Source: Colwellia psychrerythraea (lineage in GTDB: Bacteria > Pseudomonadota > Gammaproteobacteria > Enterobacterales > Alteromonadaceae). Taken from it: DNA of 64,000 bases. A model generated the notes under the pieces. That model saw only the letters and a list, made by a program, of their open reading frames with translations. It was not told where the DNA came from and did not search any database. The DNA lies in the NCBI GenBank assembly GCA_002163005.1, contig MAAF01000054.1, positions 50,784-114,783 of the forward strand, given 5' to 3'. Each line of letters begins with the position of its first letter. The stretch's first letter is position 1. This document shows positions 9,957-19,334 of the stretch, one piece after another. A program made the position numbers and the translations under genes.

Positions 9957-10397
9957 CTAAAAGATACGCCATGATTTTCTGGGCTGACCTTTTTTCTTAT
10001 GCACCCATGCCATTTTTACTACCGCAGTGGCAACGGATAAGTTTTCATTTTGACGTCTTAAGGAGAATTCCAAATTGACCTTACTATCAAATGATTTTTT
10101 CATTTCACCTACAGAGCTATTTATCCAACAATTAAGTGCTTTAGACTCTCCAGCGGTATATAAGCAATAATTGCCCGGCGTATCAACTTGCCAACTTAAC
10201 TCGACAGAGACATAACAAGCCTGACCTTGACGCATAGCAACGCATTGCTCAGGACTTACTTTCATGCTGGCTTGAATATCAGTTGCATGCGCCACAGAGT
10301 TTATTGCCAGTAATAACAATAACAAGCATGATGTTTTTATTTGTAAAAGTAGCCTTTGAATCTGCTTTCTAATTTTATTAAGCTTTTTAGCGTGCAT
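9957..10397 (-). CDS. DUF3019 domain protein
   Basis: A small (146 residues) exported protein. A hydrophobic segment (LLLLLLAINSVAHA, about 25-40) looks like a signal sequence. The mature part has the Cys pattern of DUF3019 (MKVSPEQCVAMRQGQACYVS, then YCLYTAGESKALNCW), an immunoglobulin-like periplasmic fold of unknown role. It lies 12 bases after the MipA-like gene. The recurrent association of DUF3019, MipA and a two-component pair is known in marine gammaproteobacteria; the function is not established. Confidence 0.8.
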   Translation of the reverse strand: MHAKKLNKIRKQIQRLLLQIKTSCLLLLLLAINSVAHATDIQASMKVSPEQCVAMRQGQACYVSVELSWQVDTPGNYCLYTAGESKALNCWINSSVGEMKKSFDSKVNLEFSLRRQNENLSVATAVVKMAWVHKKKGQPRKSWRIF

Positions 10398-10409
10398 AAT
10401 GATGCTCCC

Positions 10410-11453
10410 CTAAAAAACGAAAGTTAGTAGAAGACCGCCTCTAACACCGTCTTCAACGGTATCTTGGCGTGTCGCAATACTACGGTCTGACAGTGCGTTA
10501 TAGCCTACGTAACTGCCGATAACCCAATCAGTTGTTAGAGGATATTCAATACCTACTTCGGCCGAATAACTGATACCCGCTTTCGTTGATAAGTCATCTT
10601 CAACCCACGTTTGCACACCATAAGGGGTCACTTCTTTTGAACGGTATTGCACGCCTAAGTTAGTGTACAAATTCCAGTTTCTAACTTGCCAGTCATAGCT
10701 GTATGAGATAGAAGCCTCTATACCGTCACTGCCTTCGCCATTGCGACTAACGGGTGAGTATATCATTTGCAATTGACTGTTTTCATAAAAGGCTGTCATT
10801 CTCAGACCTGCACGTTCATCTTCATTACGCGTTTGAATGCCTTCTAAACCCTCAATTCCACGCGTACTGTATTGATAGAACAAGTCAAAAGAGTAATCTT
10901 CACTATTATAGAAGTTTACTCCCCAAGCTGGCATAGAATACATACCTTGAATTCGTCTCGTACTTATTCCTGGTGATTCAATAAATAGTCCAAGCAACTG
11001 TACTCGGTAACTCATAGCTACATCAAACTCTGACTCAGTATCTTCATTCGCAGTAAAAGCATAATCATCACCAAAACTACTGACAGCACTGACATCAACA
11101 TAAAACCCATCACGACGATTATGGAAGAAGCGATGAACTGTCTCACATTTTTCATCATCTTCATCACAGTGGCGAGACTCATGGTCTTCACAGTCACCGA
11201 AACAGACAGACAATTCATCATCATCTTTTGGTTCAGTTGTTGATTTTTTCTGTTTATCACCCTCTTTAGCACTCTCTTTACTTTCAACAGCGATGTCTGC
11301 TTCAACAGCATTAGTTTTGTTATTATTACCCTGTTGTGCTGTTGACTCAGTAGCTTTCTTTTCAATATCAGTCTTTGCGCTAGCAGTAAAAGAAGTCAAA
11401 ATGACACTGGAGGCAATTAGGCTAATGACGGCTATTTTTGTTATATGTTTCAT
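10410..11453 (-). CDS. MipA/OmpV-family outer-membrane protein with acidic Cys/His insert
   Basis: The protein has a Sec signal peptide (cleavage near ASA, residue 26). A long charged, low-complexity segment follows (about 27-80). The MipA/OmpV beta-barrel (about 115-347) shows DGFYVDVSAVSSFGDDYAF, GGLLLTFVF at the end and a terminal Phe. Between linker and barrel there is an unusual cluster, CFGDC then EDHESRHCDEDDEKCETVH, that looks able to bind metal. Family members act in scaffolding of peptidoglycan enzymes or in stress responses. It is the first gene of the operon with DUF3019 and the two-component system. Confidence 0.85.
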   Translation of the reverse strand: MKHITKIAVISLIASSVILTSFTASAKTDIEKKATESTAQQGNNNKTNAVEADIAVESKESAKEGDKQKKSTTEPKDDDELSVCFGDCEDHESRHCDEDDEKCETVHRFFHNRRDGFYVDVSAVSSFGDDYAFTANEDTESEFDVAMSYRVQLLGLFIESPGISTRRIQGMYSMPAWGVNFYNSEDYSFDLFYQYSTRGIEGLEGIQTRNEDERAGLRMTAFYENSQLQMIYSPVSRNGEGSDGIEASISYSYDWQVRNWNLYTNLGVQYRSKEVTPYGVQTWVEDDLSTKAGISYSAEVGIEYPLTTDWVIGSYVGYNALSDRSIATRQDTVEDGVRGGLLLTFVF

Positions 11454-11864
11454 ATATTCCCTGTGAACGTCTGTTTTTTGTTAACCGTAATATTAACTAA
11501 GCCTTACAAAAATAGACGTAACACAAATTAAGCTGATGTATCAATTTGTATCATGTTTTAACGCAATAATAACATTGCTTTACATTTTGAGGAATTAAGA
11601 TACGACTAATTCATTGAGCACATAGGGAGAATTAAAAGACTTAGAAGTGACTGTGCTAAATGGTAATAACAGAGGATACATCATTGTAAAATAATGCTGA
11701 GGGTCTTGTTGGAGGCACTTTTGAACTAATCTAACCTAATTTAGGCTTAGAAAAAAATGCTATCCCACGATCTCACCTAACGATAAAGTATCAAGCCTCA
11801 ACAAAAAATATATCAAGGCTAAGACTTCAAAGTTAACATTGCAAAGCTGACGTAACTAAAACAG
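11454..11864. other. Upstream region of the MipA operon
   Basis: These 411 bases contain no credible open frame. They should hold the promoter of the minus-strand MipA/DUF3019/two-component operon. I see no recognisable operator. Confidence 0.4.
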
Positions 11865-12047
11865 CTAATACGAATATTGCTCAAAGGCGGCAATATCTCG
11901 TCTTAAACGGCGTTGCTCTTTTATTGCTTCAATTTCACGCCATTTACGTTTTCGATCACTGCCTTTAACTTTACCCTTTTTATCAGGTCTGGTTAGTTCA
12001 TCTTCATCGTCTAAAACATCTGCTTCATGCCAATATTCGTTATTCAT
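11865..12047 (-). CDS. DUF3545 family small protein
   Basis: This 60-residue, highly charged protein (DEDELTRPDKKGKVKGSDRK, then RKWREIEAIKEQRRLRRDIA) matches the small, conserved DUF3545 family of Alteromonadales and Vibrionales. It is probably helical and cytosolic. A CTCTCC-complement ribosome-binding site (GGAGAG) lies just upstream of the start. Function unknown. Confidence 0.75.
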   Translation of the reverse strand: MNNEYWHEADVLDDEDELTRPDKKGKVKGSDRKRKWREIEAIKEQRRLRRDIAAFEQYSY

Positions 12048-12179
12048 ATTACTCTCCTCTCACTAACGTTAAATGGCAATTTAAGGGAGTTAGATGAAAG
12101 TAATATGACCTAAAGGTGACATTTTGATGAACACGCGAGTTAATTAGTGACTATGACCAATAAGACTAATGCAATCACT

Positions 12180-12635
12180 TTACTTAGACTTGATTTTTAA
12201 GCCTTTTAAAAATGCCGATAATACTTCATCAGAGCAGTCTTTATAGTGCTTATTATTTACATTTCTGAAAAAAGCGCTTAGCTCATACTTACCTAAACTT
12301 AAATCGGCTAATTCAAGCGTGGCAATAACTTCTTCAGCTTTCAAAGACAATGCTATTTTCACTTTATTAAAGATCATATTATTGGTTAATTCTTGTTCAG
12401 CCTCACGTTCTGGCCCATCACTTGGTCCTCTTTTAGCGACGATAAGACCATTTAGAAAACTGGCAAATTGCACATCTTCTAATGGTTGATACGCAACATC
12501 ATCTTTTTCTTTGAAAAAGTTTGCTAGCTGCTCAGCACTAATTTCACACTGAGTTAGCGCAAATGTGGTGAGGATAGTTTCATCGGTTAAATCAAAAATA
12601 GTGCTGATGCGGCGAAGGAGGTCGTTATTAATCAT
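12180..12635 (-). CDS. DUF1456 family protein (YehS-like)
   Basis: This 151-residue soluble protein contains two copies of the DUF1456 helical repeat: NNDLLRRISTIFDLTDETIL in the first half and NNMIFNKVKIALSLKAEEVI in the second, each followed by an acidic helix ending in FLKGLK or FLNGL. This length and duplication are typical of YehS. It is a lone gene with no known biochemical role. Confidence 0.85.
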   Translation of the reverse strand: MINNDLLRRISTIFDLTDETILTTFALTQCEISAEQLANFFKEKDDVAYQPLEDVQFASFLNGLIVAKRGPSDGPEREAEQELTNNMIFNKVKIALSLKAEEVIATLELADLSLGKYELSAFFRNVNNKHYKDCSDEVLSAFLKGLKIKSK

Positions 12636-12893
12636 TTAAGAGCCTAAAAGTTGTTTGCTTGAGCAGTGAATAAATCATTGCTTGAGAAATTTTTTTAAAT
12701 ATCGGCATAGTATAACTGACTATAATACCAATAGCGTGTTTTGATTAAAGAAATGAAGCTTACCCTAGATACTAGTTTAGCTGAGTAGCTCACTTTTTAA
12801 TATTGAGGAAAATTTGTCAAAAGCATAAATTGTAATTATTATTAGTCAGGTAAAATGTAACTAATTATAATCATTGCTAATAAAGGAAATTCA

Positions 12894-13730
12894 ATGAATG
12901 CAATAGACGCCCCCATGACACAACTTGAAACTCTCACGATGAAGGCCTATGAACTTGGCCTAATTTACGCCCCTAGATTAGTTTTATCGATTCTTACTTT
13001 ACTGATCGGTTTATGGATAATCAGTGGCGTTACTAAATTAGTAAAAGCTTCAATGGTTCGTTCAAAAGTTGATCCAACCTTAATCCCATTTATGGGTAGC
13101 TTGGTTTCTTGGTTACTAAAATTACTACTGTTTATCTCTGTTGCTTCGATGATAGGTGTTGCTACTACTTCATTTATTGCAGTACTGGGTGCGGCAGGTC
13201 TAGCGATTGGTTTAGCACTGCAAGGTAGCTTAGCTAACTTTGCTGGTGGTGTGTTAATTATGGTATTCAAACCATACAAAGTAGGTGATTTGATTGAATC
13301 TCAAGGTCATTTAGGTGTTGTTAAAGAAGTGCAAATCTTCAATACAGTTTTACTTTCACCACAGTCAAAGCGCATTATTATTCCAAATGGCGCAACGTCT
13401 AATGGCTCTGTTGTTAACTATACCGTTGAAGGTAAAATTCGTGTTGACCTTACTATCGGCGTTTCTTACCTTGCAGATATTGATCAAACGAAAGCAGTGT
13501 TAATGGATGTTTTAGTTAACAATGACAAGGTAATGAAAACCCCTGCTCCGTTTGTTGGTGTTTCTGAAATGGCTGATAGCTCAGTAAACTTTGCCGTTCG
13601 CCCGCATTGTTTACCTGAGCATTATTGGGATGTTTACTTTGGCGTGAATGAAGCAATGAAGAAAGCCCTTGATAAAAATGATATTGCTATTCCATTCCCT
13701 CAACGCGATGTACATTTAATTCAAGCGTAA
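12894..13730 (+). CDS. Small-conductance mechanosensitive channel (MscS family)
   Basis: An inner-membrane channel that opens under osmotic down-shock. Three hydrophobic helices lie at about residues 25-45, 68-90 and 95-125. The pore helix TM3 has the classic Gly/Ala pattern AAGLAIGLALQGSLANFAGG. The cytoplasmic beta domain begins with FKPYKVGDLIESQGHLGVVK. The length (278) equals that of E. coli MscS. It starts after a TAAAGGAAA site. Release of osmolytes such as betaine is its normal physiological link to the later part of the window. Confidence 0.93.
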   Translation: MNAIDAPMTQLETLTMKAYELGLIYAPRLVLSILTLLIGLWIISGVTKLVKASMVRSKVDPTLIPFMGSLVSWLLKLLLFISVASMIGVATTSFIAVLGAAGLAIGLALQGSLANFAGGVLIMVFKPYKVGDLIESQGHLGVVKEVQIFNTVLLSPQSKRIIIPNGATSNGSVVNYTVEGKIRVDLTIGVSYLADIDQTKAVLMDVLVNNDKVMKTPAPFVGVSEMADSSVNFAVRPHCLPEHYWDVYFGVNEAMKKALDKNDIAIPFPQRDVHLIQA

Positions 13731-13832
13731 ATGCTAATTATTAGGTAACGTTTTTTTTATCTCGCTATCAATACCATTGTGCATACCTTCACAGTAGTAT
13801 GTTTACGATATTAGCTTTAACAATAGTCGTCT

Positions 13833-13862
13833 AAAAATAATCAGTCTAGACTGATTATTTTT
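13833..13862. terminator. Bidirectional terminator between mscS-like and helicase genes
   Basis: A 14-bp perfect stem (13833-13846 with 13849-13862) carries A-runs on one side and T-runs on the other, so it can stop both converging genes. It overlaps the stop codon of the minus-strand helicase at 13855-13857. Confidence 0.75.
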
Positions 13863-15060
13863 TAGAGGCTGCGTATTTAGTCACGTAGTTTAATTTCGAC
13901 AGTGGTACCGTCTTTTTCACTGGAAACTCTTCAAACTCTTTTCGTTCAATAATATGCCCCAAGCGACTTTCAATAGCACAAAGCTCTCTGAAGTTATCCT
14001 TAGAAACTAAAGAAATAGCTTCACCTGATGCTCCCGCTCGACCCGTTCGGCCAATACGGTGAATATAGTCATCTACTTGCGCAGGTAAGTCATAATTAAT
14101 AACACGCGAAAGTTCACCAATATCCAGACCACGTGCAGCAATCGCGGTGGCGACTAAAAACTTTATTTTTCCTAATTTAAAGTCGTTAAGTATTTTTTCA
14201 CGAATATCTTGCGCTCTACCACTGTGAATACTTTCAGCGACAATACCACGCTTTTCTAACTGGCTTACTAATTTCGCAGCACCATGTTTAGTTTCAATAA
14301 AAATAAGCGCTTGTTGCCAATTTTGCGTAGTAATTATATGACTTAATAATGCTGATTTATTACTTTTATCAACGGTAACCAACCACTGCTCTATCTTAGG
14401 CTTAGAGGCTTTATCCCCACCAATAGAAATTTCAACGGGTTTATGAATCGTTCTTTTCGCTAAACCACGAACCTCATCAGACATGGTGGCAGAAAACAGT
14501 AAATTTTGACGGTGCTCAGGTAAACGCTCAATGATTTTATTAATGTCATCAATAAAGCCCATATCAAGCATTCTATCGGCTTCATCAAGAATCAACATAT
14601 CAAGCTCATCAAAATGCAAAACCCTTTGATGAGTCATGTCGAGCAAACGCCCCGGTGTTGCTACCAGAATATCTACACCCCAAATCAATCGTTGCTTTTG
14701 TTCCTGTGCATCAACGCCGCCATACATCGCCATAGAGCTAATATCTAAATATTTAGCATACTGACTAATGCTTGCTTCAACTTGAACGGCAAGCTCACGA
14801 GTAGGCACAAGAATAAGGGCACGAATACGTTTAGCTCGTAACTTCTTATCTGTTTCTTTGTACCGACTATTAAGTTGCTCTAATAATGGCAAAACAAAAC
14901 TGGCTGTTTTACCTGTACCAGTTTGCGCTGCAGCAATAATATCTTTACCCGATAAAACGACAGGTATTGCTTTTTGTTGTATGGCTGTTGGTTTGGTATA
15001 ACCTAAATCAGCAATGGCGTTGAGTATTGGGGTCGATAATTTAAGTGTTGAGAAGGACAT
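13855..15060 (-). CDS. DEAD-box ATP-dependent RNA helicase (RhlE-like)
   Basis: All superfamily 2 motifs are in place: Q motif PTAIQQKAIP, motif I AAQTGTGKT, Ia PTRELA, II DEAD, III SAT, V RGLDIGELSRVINYD and VI HRIGRTGR. It has 401 residues and a short C-terminal tail, like RhlE-type helicases that remodel RNA in cold adaptation and ribosome assembly. It has its own leader of about 200 bases upstream and shares a terminator with the mscS-like gene. Confidence 0.93.
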   Translation of the reverse strand: MSFSTLKLSTPILNAIADLGYTKPTAIQQKAIPVVLSGKDIIAAAQTGTGKTASFVLPLLEQLNSRYKETDKKLRAKRIRALILVPTRELAVQVEASISQYAKYLDISSMAMYGGVDAQEQKQRLIWGVDILVATPGRLLDMTHQRVLHFDELDMLILDEADRMLDMGFIDDINKIIERLPEHRQNLLFSATMSDEVRGLAKRTIHKPVEISIGGDKASKPKIEQWLVTVDKSNKSALLSHIITTQNWQQALIFIETKHGAAKLVSQLEKRGIVAESIHSGRAQDIREKILNDFKLGKIKFLVATAIAARGLDIGELSRVINYDLPAQVDDYIHRIGRTGRAGASGEAISLVSKDNFRELCAIESRLGHIIERKEFEEFPVKKTVPLSKLNYVTKYAASKK

Positions 15061-15176
15061 AATGTGTCTTAGCCATATTAATAATCACACTGCGGGGATA
15101 ATTTGCCTTCGTATAATACAAAGCAGGCAAAATGCAGGTGGTAGGAACGATAATGCGCGGAGTATAACAGTTATCT

Positions 15177-15210
15177 ATACCCATTCCACTTGAAGATGCA
15201 TGATTCAGCT
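15177..15210 (+). repeat. Dispersed intergenic repeat, copy 1
   Basis: A 34-base element that opens TATACCCATTCCACTTGA and ends in GATTCAGC. It is closely related to copies at 42959, 59391 and 62342, and its first 18 bases resemble the arms of the inverted repeat at 56394. It lies between the helicase gene and the GIY-YIG-like gene. Confidence 0.6.
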
Positions 15211-15367
15211 AAAGCTTTAAATACCAAAAATTACCCTAGAGTAAACCTAGATCAAACACTTGGTTATATCTATGCGGGTAGATAGTACAACGAGGATATT
15301 AAAGATAGGTTATAATAACAGGAGTAAATTTCGAGCTCTGCTCAAGATAATTGGATCTATCTACCCT

Positions 15368-15709
15368 ATGAAAAACACAGAAAAGACAACCGATACAACA
15401 ACAGAGAAAGACATTGCTTTAGGCAATGTTTATGTGATGACACATTCTTTTTTTTCCGATGTAGTGAAAATAGGCTGTACCACTGAAGATCCACAAGAAT
15501 ATGCTAAATCACTATCAGCAAAAACTATTGGTGAATACAGGGTTGCTTTTTCATTGCAGTGCAACAACCCTTGTAAAGTAAAAAAACAAATAAAGAAATA
15601 CTTAAACGCGCAAGAATACGTCAATGAGTTTTATCAAGTATCGCCTGACGTTGCCGAGAAGCTACTCAGAAGAGAAACCTTAGTAATTCCAAGCCTTAAT
15701 AGCTTTTAG
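15368..15709 (+). CDS. Small GIY-YIG / T5orf172-like domain protein
   Basis: From about the sixteenth codon after the chosen start the sequence reads GNVYVMTHSFFSDVVKIGCT and EDPQEYAKSLS. This is the GIY-YIG-type core (vYvm ... vKIG.T ...a..LS) seen in T5orf172 and Mug113-like proteins. The domain is small and the catalytic Arg and Glu of true nucleases are not obvious, so nuclease activity is doubtful. The frame could start earlier, at 15272 or at a TTG at 15260, but none has a good ribosome-binding site. I chose 15368 because the domain begins just after it. Confidence 0.65.
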   Translation: MKNTEKTTDTTTEKDIALGNVYVMTHSFFSDVVKIGCTTEDPQEYAKSLSAKTIGEYRVAFSLQCNNPCKVKKQIKKYLNAQEYVNEFYQVSPDVAEKLLRRETLVIPSLNSF

Positions 15710-15715
15710 CTAATA

Positions 15716-15748
15716 AAAAAGCATTGCTCTTGATGAACAATGCTTTTT
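15716..15748. terminator. Terminator after the GIY-YIG-like gene
   Basis: AAAAAGCATTG (15716-15726) pairs perfectly with CAATGCTTTTT (15738-15748) over 11 bp. It has an A-run on one side and a T-run on the other, so it fits both the plus-strand gene ending at 15709 and the minus-strand DUF2750 gene ending at 15813. Confidence 0.75.
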
Positions 15749-15812
15749 AATGATTATCCTTAGCGAAACCACTTAGCGATATTAGCTCAGGTAAAATTAG
15801 ATTAATTAAGAC

Positions 15813-16175
15813 TTATTTTAACGATTCTATTTCTGCAAGTGCCTGCGTAAATTCACTCAATTCTATTTCTAAACACTCATCATCACCTTGCCAGTTAATA
15901 CCAACAATAACACCATCTTCATTGAGATCTTCAAGCCAAAATTCAAACCAATCGGCTAGTGAAATTTCACAAGGAACATAATTACTCCACTCTTCAATAC
16001 AATGCTGTTGTGCTAATTGTGAGCTTGACCAAAGCGGCATTACTTCACTATTTTCAAAACTAGGTGAGTCAAGTACAACCCAATCCTCGCTTGCTTTATC
16101 TTGTAGTGCCCAAATAACTTGGGTAGGTTTAGTTTCTGCCAAAAACGTTTTCAAAATATTGTTGTTATCGCTCAT
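15813..16175 (-). CDS. DUF2750 domain protein
   Basis: An acidic cytosolic protein of 120 residues. It matches the DUF2750 family in layout: an N-terminal helix, then WALQDKASEDWVVLDSP, LPLWSS-type segment (VMPLWSSSQLAQQHC), and a central SLADWFEFWLEDLNEDGVIV. The family has no assigned function and is often found alone. No operon partner is visible. Confidence 0.8.
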   Translation of the reverse strand: MSDNNNILKTFLAETKPTQVIWALQDKASEDWVVLDSPSFENSEVMPLWSSSQLAQQHCIEEWSNYVPCEISLADWFEFWLEDLNEDGVIVGINWQGDDECLEIELSEFTQALAEIESLK

Positions 16176-16455
16176 AAGATCATTACTTCTCTTTAATTAG
16201 ATGAGCGGATTATAACGGAGTTACCGTCAGAGGTCATGTGCTACCGCTACCATTGAAAGTGACAAATTATAGAGTGATTGTTACAGGACCAAAACAAGGC
16301 GCTATACGTCAAGGTGAAGCGACAGTATATTGATGTTCTTCCAACGGTAATGGCAAGTGGTATTTACAGCGTAAAAAATACTTAAATAATTAAAGGCTTT
16401 TTATTTTATCTCTTGACCTATAAACTTGTCTGCTTTTTCGCTCTGAGATCTGTTT
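16176..16455. other. Intergenic region, possible decayed coding remnant
   Basis: This is a gap of 280 bases. On the plus strand, around 16255-16385, one frame reads like coding sequence (YRVIVTGPKQGAIRQGEATV) but is broken by stops. I do not recognise the family. Promoter signals for the serine hydrolase gene should also lie here. Confidence 0.3.
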
Positions 16456-17655
16456 ATGCTTTTTAGAATAAATTTCCTTTTATTGGCGCTATTGTTCACT
16501 CCTTTTTCCTCAGCAAACAACGTTAGCCAGTTTAAAAAAAGCTTCTCTACCCAAGTTAAAAAACAACTCAAAGCCTATAACATTCCCGGTGGCGCTTATG
16601 CCATAGTGCAAAATGATACTATTATTGCCATGGAAACGATGGGTCATACTGATAAAGCTAAATCTCATCAAGTTGATTACAACACGGTATTTCGCTTAGC
16701 CTCAGTTTCTAAAACGTTCGCCGCTACAGTAACGACCATGCTAGCGCAAGAAAAGCGGTTAAACTTATCTGATCCTATTACCAAATACGTACCAAACTTT
16801 ACCTTAGCCACAGACGGTGCAGCACAAAAGATTCAACTCAAACACTTATTAAGTCACTCGAGTGGTTTGATGCCAAACGCCTACGATAATCTTCTGCATG
16901 AAAACTGGACTATGGATAAAATCATTGGTCGTTTTGATCGCATTACACCTATTTGCCAACCTGAAAAGTGCTATGGTTACCAAAATATAGCCTATGGTCT
17001 TTTACAACCAGCTATAGAAGCGAGCCAGAGCAAAAGCTATGCAACGCTATTACAAGATCGCGTATTTACACCGCTCAATATGACAAATGCTTCTTTAGGT
17101 ATTGATGTATATAAAAAGAAAGAAAATACAGCTAAGCCCCATATTTTAAGAAAACGCGTCAAAACAGGAAACAAAGACCCCCAAGGTCGAGATATTAGAA
17201 AATATGTATGGCGTACCGTAAAAGTAGCGCCAGATTATTACAAAGTTGCGCCTGCAGCTGGTGTTAATGCCAGTATAAGTGACTTAGCCAAGTGGTTAAT
17301 TGCTAATTTAGGACACAAACCCGAAGTATTATCCCCCTCGTTATTAGCTGAATTAACAACACCAAGAATTAGAACGAAAAAAGACTTACGCCGACGTTTT
17401 TGGCGTGGTCACTTAACCGATGCCCATTACGGTTACGGCTGGAGAATTTATCAATTTGAAGGTCACCCCATCATTTACCATTCAGGCTGGGTTGCTGGGT
17501 TTCGTGCTGATATAGGCTATTCGCCCGATTTAGATATCGGCTTTGCCATAGTCATTAACGCTGAGTCTAATGCGATCAATAAAATATCAAGTCAGTTCTG
17601 GTTACAAGCGAGTACTTTATTTGATAAAAAACTAGCAAAAAATGTAAAAAGCTAA
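16456..17655 (+). CDS. Serine hydrolase of the class C beta-lactamase / esterase family
   Basis: An exported enzyme with a signal peptide (MLFRINFLLLALLFTPFSSA) and 399 residues. The catalytic SxxK motif is at Ser83-Lys86 (LASVSKTFAA). A YxN-type motif is present (CYGYQNIAYGLL) and an HSG motif near the end (IIYHSGWVAGFRADIGYS). This is the penicillin-binding-protein-like fold. Members include beta-lactamases, D-amino peptidases and esterases, and the sequence does not decide which. It stands alone. Confidence 0.88.
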   Translation: MLFRINFLLLALLFTPFSSANNVSQFKKSFSTQVKKQLKAYNIPGGAYAIVQNDTIIAMETMGHTDKAKSHQVDYNTVFRLASVSKTFAATVTTMLAQEKRLNLSDPITKYVPNFTLATDGAAQKIQLKHLLSHSSGLMPNAYDNLLHENWTMDKIIGRFDRITPICQPEKCYGYQNIAYGLLQPAIEASQSKSYATLLQDRVFTPLNMTNASLGIDVYKKKENTAKPHILRKRVKTGNKDPQGRDIRKYVWRTVKVAPDYYKVAPAAGVNASISDLAKWLIANLGHKPEVLSPSLLAELTTPRIRTKKDLRRRFWRGHLTDAHYGYGWRIYQFEGHPIIYHSGWVAGFRADIGYSPDLDIGFAIVINAESNAINKISSQFWLQASTLFDKKLAKNVKS

Positions 17656-17692
17656 TATTCACAACCAGCAGCCTAAATCTAAAAATGTAACA

Positions 17693-18322
17693 CTAATTTG
17701 ACTTTTTGATTATATAATCCAAGGTTGCTCTATAGTCACTGTAATCAAGCGGAACTTGTTGGATTACGCCATCAATCTCAAGCACTAAAGAAGGAAAACC
17801 CTGCTGGCTTAATTCTCTTGCTAAGTTGACTTGTCTTGCCAACTCTTGCTCTGTTTCTGATGAGTCAATATCAGCAATAAATTGCTCTAAATCTAAATTC
17901 ATTGATGCTTGCTGGCTTAACTCTTTCGCCACAGTAATTAATATATCCACATCAGACGGATTTAAAGCGCGTAAGTAATACCCCTGCTGAATTGCATCTA
18001 TCATAGGTTTTTGACAAGACTGTTTGTGTGCTGCAATTGCTGCTCTACAGGAATTATAAGTTGAGCGCCTTGGTGTATTATCACGCCAAAAATCATAATT
18101 AAATCGAGTACCTAATTTTTGCTCGATGGTACGCCAATGATTCTGAATCATCTGCTGTTGGGCAATTGGCATTGCGCTATCTGAATCAGGAGCTAAACCA
18201 CCTGCAACATATTCCACCATTATCGATTTGGGTAAATTTTGCTGCAAAAGATCCCAAACAGGACGATAGCCCCAACACCAACTGCACATTGGATCGTAAA
18301 TATAATATAACTTGGTGCTCAT
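17693..18322 (-). CDS. DsbA-family thioredoxin-like protein
   Basis: A 209-residue protein with a thioredoxin fold and a long helical insert, as in the DsbA/FrnE group. The redox motif CSWC is near residue 13 (YIYDPMCSWCWGYRPVW). The cis-Pro loop is recognisable as GFPSLVLEIDG. There is no signal peptide, so it is probably a cytosolic oxidoreductase or isomerase and not periplasmic DsbA. No partner gene is adjacent. Confidence 0.85.
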   Translation of the reverse strand: MSTKLYYIYDPMCSWCWGYRPVWDLLQQNLPKSIMVEYVAGGLAPDSDSAMPIAQQQMIQNHWRTIEQKLGTRFNYDFWRDNTPRRSTYNSCRAAIAAHKQSCQKPMIDAIQQGYYLRALNPSDVDILITVAKELSQQASMNLDLEQFIADIDSSETEQELARQVNLARELSQQGFPSLVLEIDGVIQQVPLDYSDYRATLDYIIKKSN

Positions 18323-18473
18323 ATATAGCCTCTCTATGGTGGAACAATTACAAAATACTAAGAAGTGATTACATTACACTTAATAAATAAATGTTGGACA
18401 GTTTAGCCATATGTATAAAGTATCTAGCTCTTTATACTAGCGTCAACTTATTGCTGTTTAGGGGTTTATTCCC

Positions 18474-19205
18474 ATGTTACCAACGTTAAATAAAACCCTT
18501 ATAACTTTATCTCTTTTAATTACTAGCTCAATAGCTAACGCATCATTAATCACTAATGGTAGCTTCGAAAAATTAGTCTTTGCTGATAACTCGACTTCTC
18601 AAGGTAAAGTTTACAAAACTGATTTACAAGCATTTGAAAATAAAAATAGCGCTTGGGATATTTTTTATGCACTACCGGGTTGGATAACAACAGCAGGTAA
18701 CGGTATAGAATTACAAAAAAATGTAGTCACTAATTCTATAGACGGTGAAAATCATGTTGAACTTGATTCCCACCAAAATGGCTCATCAAATTCGGTGATG
18801 ACACAATCGCTAGACTCATTAACCATTGGCGCAGAGTATTTGTTGGAGTTTTATTACAAGGCACGCACTAATCATAAAAACGATAATGGTATTAATGTAT
18901 TTTGGTATGATGCCAGCACTGATTTCAATCCAAGTATGATTGCTGATTTTGCCATTAATGGTAGAAGCAAACAGAACCCAAATTGGTCAGTACAATCAGT
19001 GTTACTTACCGCGCAAGCAGAAACTATGGATTTAAGTTTTGGTGCCTTTGGCAAGCAGAACTCGCTTGGTGGTTTACTTGATAATGTATCTTTAGTACAA
19101 GTCAGTAATGGTCCTGTAGCAGATGTCCCTGAGCCTTCAACGTTCGCATTATCATTACTTGGTTTTGCTGCATTAGTTCGCCGCCAGCATAAAAGAGCCA
19201 AATAA
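18474..19205 (+). CDS. PEP-CTERM exported protein
   Basis: A 243-residue secreted protein with a signal peptide (about 1-24, ending IANA) and a beta-rich body that opens SLITNGSFEKLVF. That opening resembles DUF642-like or carbohydrate-binding domains. The C-terminus is a textbook PEP-CTERM sorting signal: VPEPSTFALSLLGFAALVRR, then basic residues. Such proteins are processed by an exosortase and linked to exopolysaccharide; no exosortase gene is in the window, so it must be elsewhere if this works. Confidence 0.85.
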   Translation: MLPTLNKTLITLSLLITSSIANASLITNGSFEKLVFADNSTSQGKVYKTDLQAFENKNSAWDIFYALPGWITTAGNGIELQKNVVTNSIDGENHVELDSHQNGSSNSVMTQSLDSLTIGAEYLLEFYYKARTNHKNDNGINVFWYDASTDFNPSMIADFAINGRSKQNPNWSVQSVLLTAQAETMDLSFGAFGKQNSLGGLLDNVSLVQVSNGPVADVPEPSTFALSLLGFAALVRRQHKRAK

Positions 19206-19266
19206 AGCGACTCAGTATTTTTGATATAAACGTTTATAAGTAAAGAATAATGCTCGCACGTTATAA

Positions 19267-19320
19267 CTTTCTCGGTCAGCCCCCCTCTTGTAAAAGAGTG
19301 GCTGAGAAAGTTTCCTTTCT
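19267..19320 (+). terminator. Terminator after the PEP-CTERM gene
   Basis: CTTTCTC near 19267 pairs with GAGAAAG ending at 19310 in a long, slightly imperfect hairpin (inner pairing TCAGCC with GGCTGA, and CTCTT with AAGAG). A T-rich tail follows, TTTCCTTTCT. Confidence 0.65.
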
Positions 19321-19334
19321 CGATACGGTTTTCG

